64,000 nucleotides of DNA from Litchfieldia salsa (GCF_900104555.1 NZ_FNJU01000013.1:37152-101151); one strand, 5' to 3'. Counted from the stretch's first letter, positions 1 through 8,289 are shown. The notes: generated by a model not told the origin, from the sequence alone. Numbers and translations are program-made.

Positions 1-1
1 A

Positions 2-109
2 TCTCCATACGAAAAAGCATGGATGGTTGTAATTGAACCATCTGATGAGAGCCAAATTGAGAAATTAATGACTGCTGAACAGTATGAAGAAATGATAAAT
101 GAAGATTAA
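2..109 (+). CDS. gcvH: Glycine cleavage system H protein, C-terminal fragment
   Basis: The first 109 bases encode the last 35 residues of a protein whose 5' end lies outside the window. The reading frame contains [12 protein letters not shown] and ends [14 protein letters not shown], which matches the C-terminus of bacillar GcvH. GcvH is the lipoylated shuttle protein of the glycine cleavage system. In Bacilli it also serves as the entry point for lipoate relay; the lipoyl synthase gene lipA is further along this window. The lipoyl-lysine itself is not in the visible part. A hairpin terminator follows directly. The call rests on a short stretch but the match is distinctive. Confidence 0.85.
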   Translation, partial: SPYEKAWMVVIEPSDESQIEKLMTAEQYEEMINED

Positions 110-118
110 ATTCTAGGT

Positions 119-163
119 AAAGCTGATTTGTATGGAGAAATCCTCGCAAATCAGCTTTTTTGT
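119..163 (+). terminator. Rho-independent terminator after gcvH
   Basis: A 12-bp stem (AAAGCTGATTTG at 119-130 with CAAATCAGCTTT at 147-158) is followed by a T-run. It sits ten bases after the gcvH stop codon. Confidence 0.85.
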
Positions 164-194
164 ACTATTTAGCTGTTTTCACGGACTTTGTACC

Positions 195-336
195 ATGGTA
201 GTCGACTTCCACTGCAGATGCGATCTTTCCGCGGGGCAGGCGATGAGCCTCCTCGTCGCAAGCTCCTGCGGGGTCTCATCTGTCCTGCACATCCCGCAGG
301 AGTCTCGCATCTTCCGTTCCAATCGACTAAAATAAT
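195..336. repeat. Family A intergenic repeat, copy A1 (subtype II)
   Basis: This is a GC-rich palindromic element in AT-rich intergenic DNA. It contains the family A core GAGCCTCCTCGTCGC followed by CTCCTGCGGGGTCTCA, and then CCCGCAGGAG. Its outer parts align with the reverse complement of copy A6 (about 38715-38880) rather than with copies A2-A5. No gene is supported between 110 and 375; the ORF readable through the element is an artefact of the repeat. Confidence 0.8.
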
Positions 337-375
337 ATAAGTGTTTGTGAAGGCAACGATCTTTTAGAAACTGAG

Positions 376-735
376 CTAATTCTGCATATATCGAATGTAA
401 CTGAAGTTTGAGGTTGCAACGCTTTTTAGTATTTTTCCCTCTTGGTCTTTGTAAATTTCGTATTCTTGATACTCTTCTACAATATACCCACCAACAACTT
501 TCGTATCGACAAGTTTGTTTTCTAGTGTTGGCAAGATTGACCCAATTAGATCTTCTTCTTCTTCTTCAACATGTTCACCTGAGGTAGTTTGCTCTTCATG
601 AACAGCAGGATAGTTGGTGACGAAGCTGGCGGTACTTTCTTCTTGTACTAAAGTTGTCTCTAGATAAGCTGTGATACCAATTATGAATATTAAAAAAAGA
701 AAACTAAATATGAGTGAAGTTGTTTTTGATAACAA
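376..735 (-). CDS. Uncharacterised single-pass membrane protein, acidic ectodomain
   Basis: The 119-residue product has an N-terminal hydrophobic segment (about residues 8-26) consistent with a signal anchor. A Glu-rich linker (about residues 47-61) follows, then a soluble C-terminal part. The start is TTG at 735, preceded by AAAGGAG with 8-base spacing. It faces away from yusG, so it is a separate transcription unit. I do not recognise the family and no catalytic motif is visible. Its topology suggests most of the protein lies outside the membrane. Confidence 0.6.
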   Translation of the reverse strand: MLSKTTSLIFSFLFLIFIIGITAYLETTLVQEESTASFVTNYPAVHEEQTTSGEHVEEEEEDLIGSILPTLENKLVDTKVVGGYIVEEYQEYEIYKDQEGKILKSVATSNFSYIRYMQN

Positions 736-891
736 GGAATAAACTCCTTTCCATAAGCGGTCATTACTCTATCATACGCATGTCCTAACAGTAAATATGA
801 CTACGAATTAGTGCTTTGTGGAAATAATCGTTAGATTATCATTTAGATAAATGCAGACAATAATAATATCTTTTAAAAAGAGGTGTTATAG

Positions 892-1137
892 ATGGTACTT
901 GAGAAAAAAAGATTAGACATAACAGATCGTGTTGTTGGAAAGCTTGGACCAAATAACATGGATTTATATTTGGAGAATGAACTGATCGGAAAAATGAGTC
1001 TTTCAGATGAAGGAAACCGTTATGAATTGAACAACGGATTTGAAGAAGAGCAAAATAAGATTTATCAATACGTTGATATTACGACAGGTCCTGATCAAAA
1101 GTATGTAGATTGTGATGATGAAAATGGTTGGTGTTAA
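892..1137 (+). CDS. yusG: YusG-like protein (DUF2553)
   Basis: This 81-residue hydrophilic protein resembles YusG of B. subtilis, a small uncharacterised family. It keeps the expected position in the gcvH-yusG-yusF-yusE order. The start ATG is preceded by AAAGAGGTGTT. The C-terminus carries a short Cys/Asp-rich tail (YVDCDDENGWC) whose two cysteines might bind a metal, which is speculation. A terminator follows at once, so the gene appears to be transcribed alone. The function is unknown. Confidence 0.7.
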   Translation: MVLEKKRLDITDRVVGKLGPNNMDLYLENELIGKMSLSDEGNRYELNNGFEEEQNKIYQYVDITTGPDQKYVDCDDENGWC

Positions 1138-1167
1138 GACAGCGGGATAAGCCTCTGTCTTTTTTTT
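1136..1167 (+). terminator. Terminator after yusG
   Basis: AAGACAG (1136-1142) pairs with CTGTCTT (1155-1161), followed by a T-run. The stem begins at the stop codon of yusG. Confidence 0.75.
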
Positions 1168-1317
1168 ACAAAATAGGTACTAAGAAAAATGGTTAAACCA
1201 TAACCATAGGGTAAGCTAAAGCATACTATAAATATTACTTCTAGCTCTAAAGGAATAAACCGATCTTCGGAGAAATATATATATAACGGTTTTACAACAA
1301 AAAATAGGGTGATTATT

Positions 1318-1665
1318 TTGTGCATAGAGGAAATCGAGAGAGTGCTAATTGTTGAAGGAAAATCTGATAAAATTAAAGTTGAAACAGTCATGAAGGATTC
1401 TATTGAAATTATTTGTACAAATGGAACAATTAGTATTTCAAAGCTAGATGAGCTCATTGAGTATTTATTTAATAAAGAAGTGTATATACTTGTGGATTCA
1501 GATGATTCGGGGGAAAAGCTTCGAAAACAGTTTAAAAGAGAACTTCCAGAAGCAGAGCATTTATATATTGATAAAACCTATCGAGAAGTAGCATGTGCTC
1601 CAGAACAGCACATTGCAACAGTTTTACTAGGAGCAGACATTGATGTTCATGCAGATTTTCTATAA
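1318..1665 (+). CDS. yusF: Toprim-domain protein YusF
   Basis: The product is a small stand-alone Toprim domain. It has the N-terminal VLIVEGKSDK motif with the catalytic-type Glu, and VYILVDSDDSGEKLR supplying the DxD metal-binding pair. Toprim domains act in primases, topoisomerases and OLD/RNase M5-type nucleases; the substrate of YusF itself is not known. Two starts are possible: GTG at 1309 or TTG at 1318. I chose TTG because AGGGTG then lies 6 bases upstream, whereas at GTG it would be abutting. It is followed by the thioredoxin-like gene in the same direction. Confidence 0.8.
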   Translation: MCIEEIERVLIVEGKSDKIKVETVMKDSIEIICTNGTISISKLDELIEYLFNKEVYILVDSDDSGEKLRKQFKRELPEAEHLYIDKTYREVACAPEQHIATVLLGADIDVHADFL

Positions 1666-1748
1666 TTAAGTCGATTCTATTCATTAAGAAGCTCTTTTTT
1701 TGTTAAAATGGTTATTAAATAATCATGGAGATAGGGAATGAGAAGAAT

Positions 1749-2054
1749 ATGAAGGAATGGACAAGAGAAGATATTGAGCAAAATCTAAGTAATAACGAAT
1801 TAACTTATGTTTATTTATATACCCCAATGTGTGGTACCTGTCAGATGGCAAAAAAGATGCTAGAGGTAGTCGATGAATTACTACCTAATCTAGACATAGG
1901 ACAATGTAATTTAAATTATTTACCTGAAAAAGCAAGAGAATGGGAAATAGAAAGTGTACCTTGCTTACTCACCTTTAGCCAAGGACAAATGACAGAAAAA
2001 ATATATGCGTTTAAATCAGTTGATTATTTATATTCAAAACTGAAAGCCAACTAA
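1749..2054 (+). CDS. yusE: Thioredoxin-like protein YusE
   Basis: This is a thioredoxin-fold protein of about 100 residues. The redox motif is Cys-Gly-Thr-Cys, in the context YTPMCGTCQMAK, and the conserved cis-Pro region is ESVPCLL. It is expected to be a cytoplasmic disulfide oxidoreductase, with partners unknown. The ORF can be opened at ATG 1725, but that start has no ribosome site. ATG 1749 gives the N-terminus MKEWTRED, which fits the family better. The gene follows yusF as in B. subtilis. Confidence 0.8.
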   Translation: MKEWTREDIEQNLSNNELTYVYLYTPMCGTCQMAKKMLEVVDELLPNLDIGQCNLNYLPEKAREWEIESVPCLLTFSQGQMTEKIYAFKSVDYLYSKLKAN

Positions 2055-2077
2055 TCTCCTGCGGGAGGTTTTTTTTG
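2054..2077 (+). terminator. Short terminator after yusE
   Basis: CTCC and GGAG form a small GC hairpin followed by a run of eight T. It overlaps the yusE stop region and the left flank of repeat A2. Confidence 0.6.
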
Positions 2078-2079
2078 TT

Positions 2080-2240
2080 TGGCTGCTACGTATAGATTGT
2101 TGCTTAGAAACCCGCAGGCTGAATAGACTCCGCGTCCGGCGGGTGACCAGTGAGCCTCCTCGTCGCTGAATCTCCTTTGGTGTATCACTTTGGCCACTGA
2201 TCCCGCAGGAGTCTACGTGTATTCAGCCTGCTTGTACCTA
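2080..2240. repeat. Family A intergenic repeat, copy A2 (subtype I)
   Basis: The core is bounded by a terminal inverted repeat, GCAGGCTGAATAGAC at 2114-2128 and GTGTATTCAGCCTGC at 2217-2231, with two mismatches. The interior has GTGACCAGTGAGCCTCC and later CCACTGATCCCGCAGG. Its orientation is opposite to copies A3-A5. An ORF runs from here into the MFS gene only because this element happens to be open in that frame. Confidence 0.85.
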
Positions 2241-2384
2241 CTATTCAATGTTTTTGTGTATAAAACACTAAACTGTAAGTTTGTTCTCAATTTTGTCGTT
2301 GCTTTTATTTTGAAAAAAGGTATGATATTTAGGGAGGCGAAATTGTTTTTAGCTCTTAAGAATGAACGACGAAAGGTAGAAAAA

Positions 2385-3665
2385 ATGCAGATAATGACAG
2401 ATTGGAAACATCAATTTGGAGCCTATAATCTAAATATAAGGTTATTTTTTATTACAAATATATGTACCCAAATCGGAATGGGTATTTTTATGGTTATTTA
2501 TAATTTCTATATACGTGAGTTAGGATTTAATGAACACCTTAATGGGAATATCATTGCAATGACAGCTCTTGCTTCAGCAATTATATTAATACCAGCTGGA
2601 ATAATTAGTGATAAACTAGGTAGAAAAAATGTAATGATGCTTGGAATTATTGTCACCACTGCCGCACTTATATGTAGAAGTTTATTTGAAATAGAATCGT
2701 TCCTTTTAGTGTCAGCGTTTATTGCTGGATTAGCTACTGCTTTTATTCAAGTTTCAGCCATTCCGTGGCTTGCAGAAAACTCAAGTCACACCCAGCGTGT
2801 GCAGTTATTTAGTTATCATGCTGCCGTCATGATGATTGCCAATGTCATTGGAAATGTTACAGGAGGAGTTTTAACAGACCTTTTTACATATGTTTTTAAT
2901 ATCGAAGCTATATGGAGTGTAAGATTGACTCTCCTAATTGCTGCAATTATTTTTTGTATGGGAATAGTACCAATCTTTAAAATGACTGAGAAAAAGAGGG
3001 TAATTGAACTCAATGATACGGGAAAAAGAAACCCGATAAAAATGTCATGGCTCAGGAATAAGAAGCATTTTAAGTTGATTCTCCTATTTGCAGTAGCACA
3101 GTTGCTAATTGGATTTGGTTCTGGATTAGTCATTCCATACTTGAATTTATATTTTGCTGACCGTTTTAATACAAGTAACTCTACTATTGGAATAATCCTG
3201 TCATTAGGCCAGGCTGCGACAGCTATTGCAATGCTTGTTGGTCCGTTAGTAGTTAAACGAGTGGGTGAGGTTCGGGCAGTCGTTTATCTTCAATTACTAT
3301 CATTACCATTTTTGTTATTAACCGCTTATACAGAAAGTCTTTTAATTGCTACGATAGGGTTTTTATTTAGACAAGCTCTTATGAATGCAGGAAATCCTAT
3401 ACAAATGTCCTTAATGATGTCCAAGGTTGACGATTCAATGAAAGGATTAGCTAATTCAGTCAATCAAATGGTATTCCAATTAGGCTGGGCGTTTATGGGA
3501 CCTGTATCAACTTCAATCGTAGTGCTATATGGATCATATTGGGGATATGCTTATGTATTTAGTATAACTGCTGGCCTATATTTGATCGGTTCCCTTTATT
3601 TTTATTTCGTGTTTAAGTCTAGTTCTAAACTGAGGGTTCAGCAATCTCTTGCAAAGAGTTCGTAA
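2385..3665 (+). CDS. MFS transporter
   Basis: The 426-residue polytopic protein has about 12 predicted transmembrane segments. It carries the family signature between helices 2 and 3 (GIISDKLGRKNVMM), so it belongs to the major facilitator superfamily. The open frame extends upstream through repeat A2, but ATG 2385 has AAAGGT upstream and is the sensible start. The substrate cannot be read from sequence; exporters of drugs or sugars are the usual roles for this size. It lies between yusE and metN, where I do not remember an MFS gene in B. subtilis, so it is probably a lineage-specific insertion. Confidence 0.8.
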   Translation: MQIMTDWKHQFGAYNLNIRLFFITNICTQIGMGIFMVIYNFYIRELGFNEHLNGNIIAMTALASAIILIPAGIISDKLGRKNVMMLGIIVTTAALICRSLFEIESFLLVSAFIAGLATAFIQVSAIPWLAENSSHTQRVQLFSYHAAVMMIANVIGNVTGGVLTDLFTYVFNIEAIWSVRLTLLIAAIIFCMGIVPIFKMTEKKRVIELNDTGKRNPIKMSWLRNKKHFKLILLFAVAQLLIGFGSGLVIPYLNLYFADRFNTSNSTIGIILSLGQAATAIAMLVGPLVVKRVGEVRAVVYLQLLSLPFLLLTAYTESLLIATIGFLFRQALMNAGNPIQMSLMMSKVDDSMKGLANSVNQMVFQLGWAFMGPVSTSIVVLYGSYWGYAYVFSITAGLYLIGSLYFYFVFKSSSKLRVQQSLAKSS

Positions 3666-3817
3666 ATGTGACATATTTCTCGGGAAATTAATACAAATTG
3701 ATTCATTCTCCAATCTGTTTTATCATTAATTTTACAACCTTGAGTAAAATGTCGATTAACAAAATACATATTCTGCCATCGTGTTTATGAAAATTTAATA
3801 TTATTAAAATATAATAA

Positions 3818-3846
3818 TTGACAAGTTTTTTTTTCTGTTATACAAT
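3818..3846 (+). promoter_or_regulatory. Sigma-A promoter of the metNPQ leader
   Basis: TTGACA at 3818-3823 and TACAAT at 3841-3846 are separated by exactly 17 bases. They lie about 35 bases before the S-box aptamer. Confidence 0.8.
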
Positions 3847-3880
3847 CACGAACATGATGAAAAAAACAATTTAATAATTG

Positions 3881-3985
3881 CTCTTATTAAGAGTGGTGGA
3901 GGGATGTGCCCTATGAAGCCCGGCAACCGTCAACGATGTTGAAATGGTGCCAATTCACACAAAGCATTGCTTTGGGAAATGAGAG
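3881..3985 (+). ncRNA. SAM-I (S-box) riboswitch aptamer
   Basis: The leader has the S-box signature: CTCTTAT, then AGAGTGGTGGAGGGA, then GATG...GCCCGGCAACC, then ATGGTGCCAATTC, and finally ATGAGAG closing the P1 helix with the first element. S-boxes bind S-adenosylmethionine and terminate transcription of methionine genes when SAM is plentiful. An intrinsic terminator follows and the next genes are the methionine importer metNPQ, so the regulatory logic is clear. Confidence 0.95.
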
Positions 3986-3998
3986 GAAGGACTTACTA

Positions 3999-4037
3999 AA
4001 ATGCCTTTCTGCTCATGTGAGCAAAAAGGTATTTTTT
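3999..4037 (+). terminator. Regulated terminator of the SAM riboswitch
   Basis: AATGCCTTT-CTGCTCA pairs with TGAGC-AAAAAGGTATT and runs into seven T. This is the expression platform downstream of the S-box aptamer. Confidence 0.85.
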
Positions 4038-4118
4038 TATTGATTTTATATTTTACATGTTCTAATGATGTTAGTACAAATTAACAATAAAGTAGTTTTA
4101 TAAAGGACGGTGAAACAT

Positions 4119-5144
4119 GTGATTAGCTTGCAAAATGTTACAAAAGTATATAATACAAAAAATAATAAAGTAACTGCAGTGGATGATATAAATTTAACGA
4201 TTAATTCTGGTGAAATTTACGGAATTATTGGTTATAGTGGTGCAGGTAAAAGTACATTAATTCGGCTATTAAATGGTTTAGAAAAACCTAGCAAAGGGTT
4301 AATTACTGTTGCAGGACATGAAATAACAAAGGCTAAAGGTGGTTCTCTTCGAAAAGCAAGACGAGAGATAAGTATGATCTTTCAGCATTTTAATCTCCTC
4401 TGGTCTCGTACAGTTAGAGAGAATATTGCATTTCCACTTGAAATAAATGGGGTGCCTAAAAAGGATCGATTGAAAAGGGTTGATGAGCTTATTAAGCTTG
4501 TTGGACTTGAAGGGCGAGAAAATGCGTATCCTTCCCAACTAAGCGGAGGTCAAAAGCAAAGGGTAGGAATTGCAAGAGCATTGGCAAATAACCCTAAAGT
4601 ATTATTATGTGATGAAGCAACATCAGCATTGGATCCGCAAACTACTGATTCAATCCTTGAGTTGTTAGTTGATATTAATGAAAGATTAGGTTTAACAATT
4701 GTATTAATCACACATGAAATGCATGTTATTCGAAAAATTTGTCATCGTGTCGCAGTGATGGAAAGTGGAATGGTTGTTGAGCAAGGTGAAGTGTTGGATG
4801 TCTTTAAAAAACCTAAACAACCAATTACAAAAAGGTTTGTACAACAGGTAACTGAACCTGAGGAAACGAGAGAAACCATTCAACATTTAGTTGATCAATA
4901 TCCAAATGGAAAGGTCATCCAATTGTCATTTGTTGGAGAATCAGCTGAACAACCCTTGATCACAAATTTAATTCGGAATTTCAATCTTAGTGTAAATATT
5001 TTACAAGGGAAGATTTCTCAAACTCAAAACGGATCATATGGTACATTATTTATCCATATTGATGGTGAACCAACAGAAGTAGAGAAAGCAATCGAGTATA
5101 TTGAAAAGTTAGAAGTGGAAGTTGAGGTGATAGCGAATGCTTAG
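4119..5144 (+). CDS. metN: Methionine ABC transporter ATP-binding protein
   Basis: MetN is the cytoplasmic ATPase that drives methionine import with MetP and MetQ. The 341-residue product has Walker A GYSGAGKST at about residues 38-46, the signature LSGGQ at about 140-144 and Walker B VLLCDEAT at about 160-167. A C-terminal NIL domain (about 250-341) is the site of substrate inhibition in this family. The frame opens at GTG 4110, but the ribosome site GGACGG then abuts the start. GTG 4119 gives MISLQNV, which fits the family. It overlaps metP by 8 bases. Confidence 0.95.
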   Translation: MISLQNVTKVYNTKNNKVTAVDDINLTINSGEIYGIIGYSGAGKSTLIRLLNGLEKPSKGLITVAGHEITKAKGGSLRKARREISMIFQHFNLLWSRTVRENIAFPLEINGVPKKDRLKRVDELIKLVGLEGRENAYPSQLSGGQKQRVGIARALANNPKVLLCDEATSALDPQTTDSILELLVDINERLGLTIVLITHEMHVIRKICHRVAVMESGMVVEQGEVLDVFKKPKQPITKRFVQQVTEPEETRETIQHLVDQYPNGKVIQLSFVGESAEQPLITNLIRNFNLSVNILQGKISQTQNGSYGTLFIHIDGEPTEVEKAIEYIEKLEVEVEVIANA

Positions 5145-5805
5145 TGAGTTATTACCAGATGTGAAATGGGAAAAGGTTATTATTGCTACAAACGAAACTG
5201 TTTATATGACCACTATTTCTGTTATTGCAACTTTTTTATTAGGAATCATACTAGGTTTGTTATTATTTTTAACTGCTAAGGGCAATATATGGGAAAATAA
5301 AGGATTAAATAGTGTAATTGCTGCTTTTGTTAATATTTTTAGGTCAATTCCATTTATCATTTTAATCATTTTACTTATTCCATTTACGAAAGCAATAGTA
5401 GGAAGTATGTTAGGTGCAAATGCTGCACTTCCAGCATTGATAATCGGTGCTGCACCCTTCTATGCAAGGATGGTGGAGATTGCACTTCGAGAAATTGATA
5501 AAGGTGTCATTGAGGCAGCAAAGTCAATGGGTGCTAAAACAAGTACAATTATTTGGAAAGTTCTACTGCCTGAATCCTTGCCAGCTCTAGTTTCTGGTAT
5601 TACGGTAACGGCTATTGCATTAGTAGGTTATACAGCGATGGCTGGTGTCATTGGTGCAGGTGGATTAGGGAACTTAGCTTATCTTGAAGGCTTCCAACGA
5701 AGTAATAGTCAAGTCACTTTAGTTGCAACTGTTTTAATCTTAATTATTGTTTTTGTTATTCAGTTTATTGGTGACATTGTCACTTCTAAAATAGATAAAA
5801 GATAA
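5137..5805 (+). CDS. metP: Methionine ABC transporter permease
   Basis: The 222-residue membrane protein has about five transmembrane helices. It has the permease-ATPase coupling signature (EAAKSMGAKTSTIIWKVLLPE) typical of the MetI/MetP branch of ABC permeases. It forms the membrane channel for the MetN ATPase and MetQ binding lipoprotein. Its start codon lies within the last codons of metN, which points to translational coupling. metQ follows after a 22-base gap, and all three genes sit under the S-box leader. Confidence 0.95.
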   Translation: MLSELLPDVKWEKVIIATNETVYMTTISVIATFLLGIILGLLLFLTAKGNIWENKGLNSVIAAFVNIFRSIPFIILIILLIPFTKAIVGSMLGANAALPALIIGAAPFYARMVEIALREIDKGVIEAAKSMGAKTSTIIWKVLLPESLPALVSGITVTAIALVGYTAMAGVIGAGGLGNLAYLEGFQRSNSQVTLVATVLILIIVFVIQFIGDIVTSKIDKR

Positions 5806-5827
5806 ATTAAAAAGGGGAGTTCAAAAA

Positions 5828-6685
5828 ATGAAAAAAGTACTTAGTTTCTTATTTTTAGTAGGATTAGTATTATCTCTTGTTGCTTGCGGTACAGCAACTG
5901 AAGAAGAAAACACAACTGGAGCAGATGAAGATGCTACTGGAGATGAGCCTGTAGAATTAGTTGTTGGAGCATCAAATGTTCCACATGCAGAGATTCTTGA
6001 AGAAGCAGTTCCATTATTAGAAGAGCAAGGAATTAACTTAGAAATCGTACCATTTCAAGACTATATTTTACCGAACAAAGCACTTGCAGATAAAGAAATT
6101 GATGCAAACTACTTCCAACATATTCCATATCTAAATGCACAAATTGCTGAAAACGGATATGACTTTACAAATGCAGGTGGAATCCACATCGAACCGATTG
6201 GTGTATATTCTAAAAAATATAAGTCACTTGAAGAGCTACCAGAAGGCGCATTAGTTATTATGAGTAGTTCAGTAGCAGATCATGGACGTATTTTAACAAT
6301 GTTACAAGATCAAGGACTTCTTACACTTAGAGAAGATCTTGAAGATACAACAACTGCTACAATCGATGATATTGCTGAAAACCCTAAAAACATAGAATTC
6401 AAAACAGATGTTGAGGCTGCATTATTACCACAAATTTATAACAATGATGAAGGTGATGCAGTACTAATCAATACAAACTATGCAATTGATGCAGGTTTAA
6501 ACCCACTTGAAGATGCAATTGCGATAGAAGGTCCAGAATCTCCATATGTGAATGTAATCGCAGTTCGTACTGGTGATGAAAATTCAGAATCAATTAAAGC
6601 TCTAGTGGAAGTGTTACGCTCTGAGCAAATTCAAAACTTCATTAAAGAAAAATATGAAGGTGCAGTTGTACCTGTATCTGAATAA
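5828..6685 (+). CDS. metQ: Methionine-binding lipoprotein
   Basis: The 285-residue product begins with a lipoprotein signal peptide ending in the lipobox LSLVAC (Cys20). An acidic linker follows and then the NlpA-family ligand-binding domain, with the typical VVGASNVPHAEIL opening and DYILPNKALADKEIDANYFQH. It should sit on the outer face of the membrane, capture methionine and deliver it to MetP. It is the last gene of the S-box operon and is followed by a strong terminator. Confidence 0.95.
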   Translation: MKKVLSFLFLVGLVLSLVACGTATEEENTTGADEDATGDEPVELVVGASNVPHAEILEEAVPLLEEQGINLEIVPFQDYILPNKALADKEIDANYFQHIPYLNAQIAENGYDFTNAGGIHIEPIGVYSKKYKSLEELPEGALVIMSSSVADHGRILTMLQDQGLLTLREDLEDTTTATIDDIAENPKNIEFKTDVEAALLPQIYNNDEGDAVLINTNYAIDAGLNPLEDAIAIEGPESPYVNVIAVRTGDENSESIKALVEVLRSEQIQNFIKEKYEGAVVPVSE

Positions 6686-6694
6686 ATTTTTGTA

Positions 6695-6727
6695 GACTTG
6701 ATCAGTTCCTGATCAAGTCTTTTTTTT
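6695..6727 (+). terminator. Terminator of the metNPQ operon
   Basis: GACTTGATCAG (6695-6705) pairs perfectly with CTGATCAAGTC (6709-6719), followed by eight T. Confidence 0.95.
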
Positions 6728-6732
6728 CAAAA

Positions 6733-6887
6733 GGTAAGAAAGTATAAAAATTCGAACTTAGTTTTGGTGTCTAGCTCCAGCGCCTAGCCCCTCGGGGTCA
6801 TAAGTCGAATCACTACGGAAAACAAGATTTCCTGCGTGATTCGCCTTATGCCTGTCGGGGCTGACCAAGGCGCTTGCGCTTTTCTTA
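6733..6887. repeat. Family B intergenic repeat, copy B1
   Basis: The element starts TAAGAAAGTATAAAAATTCG, continues GTGTCTAGCTCCAGCGCC and ends GCGCTTTTCTTA. Nested complementary arms are visible: AGCGCC with GGCGCT, AGCCCC with GGGGCT, CATAAG with CTTATG, CGAATCAC with GTGATTCG. It lies directly after the metQ terminator. The ends are short inverted repeats, TAAGAAA on each strand. Confidence 0.85.
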
Positions 6888-6892
6888 TGTTA

Positions 6893-7104
6893 TCTTAAAG
6901 TTTGTTGTTTTATATAGATATAAACCATTGTGAAGATAGTTACAAGCAGGCTGAATACACGTAGACTCCTGCGGGACCAGTGGCCAAAGTGAGACCCCAC
7001 AGGAGCATGAGCGACGAGGAGGCTCACTGGTCACCCGCCGGACGTGGAGTGTATTCAGCCTGCGGCTTTGAAAGCAACAATCTATACGAAAACAACCTTT
7101 TTTT
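6893..7104. repeat. Family A intergenic repeat, copy A3 (subtype I)
   Basis: A perfect 15-bp inverted repeat bounds the core: GCAGGCTGAATACAC at 6946-6960 and GTGTATTCAGCCTGC at 7049-7063. The interior arms GACCAGTG and CACTGGTC pair as well. The outer flank CAACAATCTATACGAAAAC recurs in other copies. It abuts B1, so two different repeat families are stacked here. Confidence 0.9.
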
Positions 7105-7187
7105 TGAAGAATAAAAAATGCAGGCATATTTCATTTTTCCCGACTCATACTAACGAAGATATCATATTACAGAATGGAGTTGTTAAG

Positions 7188-7553
7188 ATGGACTATCAGC
7201 CAAGTAATCCGACTGAAGAGGCATTGCATGACTATAAATTAGGATTAGGAACTTTCACTCAAAAGATGCCTGAAATCGCTCATCACTTTAATGCGTTTAC
7301 TGAAGCATGTTTCAAAGAGGGCACACTTAGCCAAAAGGAAAAACAATTAATTGCGTTAGGGATAAGCATTTATTCTCAAGATGAATATTGCATCATCTAC
7401 CATACAAAGGGTTGTATTGACCAAGGAGCATCAGAAGAAGAAATACTTGAAGCAATTGGCGTAACTGCTGCATTTGGTGGCGGAGCTGCGATGAGTCAAG
7501 CTGTTACACTTGTACAAGAATGTATAACAGACTTAAATCAATATAAACAATAA
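7188..7553 (+). CDS. yurZ: Carboxymuconolactone decarboxylase/AhpD-family protein YurZ
   Basis: The product is a 121-residue all-alpha protein of the CMD/AhpD family. It has the Cys-bearing helix motif ([12 protein letters not shown]) and the downstream Gly/Ala-rich helix. Such proteins are often peroxidase-like or disulfide-linked; the actual substrate is unknown. The open frame begins far upstream inside repeat A3, but ATG 7188 with GGAG upstream gives a normal family N-terminus. In B. subtilis yurZ also lies between the methionine importer and the suf operon. Confidence 0.8.
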   Translation: MDYQPSNPTEEALHDYKLGLGTFTQKMPEIAHHFNAFTEACFKEGTLSQKEKQLIALGISIYSQDEYCIIYHTKGCIDQGASEEEILEAIGVTAAFGGGAAMSQAVTLVQECITDLNQYKQ

Positions 7554-7560
7554 TTCTCTG

Positions 7561-7599
7561 AATGCTGACAATGGGGTACTTAATTGTCAGCATTTTTTA
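7561..7599 (+). terminator. Terminator after yurZ
   Basis: AATGCTGACAAT (7561-7572) pairs perfectly with ATTGTCAGCATT (7583-7594), followed by a T-run. Confidence 0.9.
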
Positions 7600-7702
7600 T
7601 GGACTATATCAAATATCAAGTATATGTTAGTAATAATGAGATATTGTCAGAAATTCTAACAAAAAATATCATTATTCTGACTAATCAACTTTAAATACGA
7701 AA

Positions 7703-7975
7703 ATGAACAGGAATATCACCAATTTTCAGATTTGTTGCTTCAACTCTCAGATGTTAGGATTGTTATATCAACAAATAGGGAGTTGGAGAGTCATTAATCA
7801 ACTAAAGATGAATTATAATTCTGAAATGGAAAAAGCGATGTTTCAATCACATGGTATAGGTTATGAACGTTATTGTAACGATTTCTCTGCACGTATGAAA
7901 GTTGAAGCGCGAAGAGAAGAAGACTATAATAAAGAAAAGCGTTTGTTACAAGAATTAGGAAATACTAATAGTTAA
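7703..7975 (+). CDS. Small uncharacterised protein
   Basis: The frame encodes up to 90 residues. Its C-terminal half is charged and probably helical (ARMKVEARREEDYNKEKRLLQEL). The start at ATG 7703 lacks a convincing ribosome site. ATG 7808 is an in-frame alternative that would give 55 residues. A hairpin terminator just after the stop supports a real transcription unit. I do not recognise the family. It stands alone between yurZ and the suf operon. Confidence 0.45.
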   Translation: MNRNITNFQICCFNSQMLGLLYQQIGSWRVINQLKMNYNSEMEKAMFQSHGIGYERYCNDFSARMKVEARREEDYNKEKRLLQELGNTNS

Positions 7976-7981
7976 TCCAAA

Positions 7982-8010
7982 GACTAGCCAGCGGCTGGTC
8001 TTCTTTTTTA
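7982..8010 (+). terminator. Terminator upstream of the suf operon
   Basis: AGACTAGCC and GGCTGGTCT pair with one G-U, followed by TTCTTTTTT. Confidence 0.8.
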
Positions 8011-8173
8011 CCAAAAGAAAGAATTTTGTCGAATGCGTATTTAAGGAATTCTTTTAAAGTTTAGGTGGAAAATAAGATGAAAGATTAACTAACAGAGAAT
8101 AACACTTATTTTGATATGTATAAACTTACTATACATAAGTGTTTAGAAAGTATAAGAATGAAAGGTCAAATGG

Positions 8174-8202
8174 TTGCAGACACATTTAATTTGTTATAAG
8201 AT
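8174..8202 (+). promoter_or_regulatory. Candidate promoter of sufCDSUB
   Basis: TTGCAG (8174-8179) and TAAGAT (8197-8202) are spaced 17 bases apart. A tandem direct repeat lies immediately downstream. The match to consensus is moderate. Confidence 0.4.
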
Positions 8203-8207
8203 TAGAA

Positions 8208-8228
8208 TGAGAATAAATTGAGAATAAA
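8208..8228 (+). promoter_or_regulatory. Tandem TGAGAATAAA repeats in the suf leader
   Basis: The decamer TGAGAATAAA occurs at 8208-8217 and again at 8219-8228. The 11-base period is about one helical turn, just past the candidate suf -10 element. That geometry suits a regulator binding one face of the DNA, but the protein is unknown. Confidence 0.35.
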
Positions 8229-8289
8229 AGTATTGGCGTTATTCGTCAATTCTTTACAAATTTTATAGGTATACTGGAGGTATAGAGTT

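Noticed and set aside
132..335. Open frame of 67 codons overlapping repeat A1
   Set aside because: It runs through a GC-rich palindromic repeat, lacks a ribosome site, and has no protein-like composition.
2190..2384. N-terminal extension of the MFS protein
   Set aside because: The extension is encoded mostly by repeat A2 and has no ribosome site; ATG 2385 has one.
7044..7187. N-terminal extension of YurZ
   Set aside because: It lies partly in repeat A3 and the family N-terminus begins at ATG 7188.
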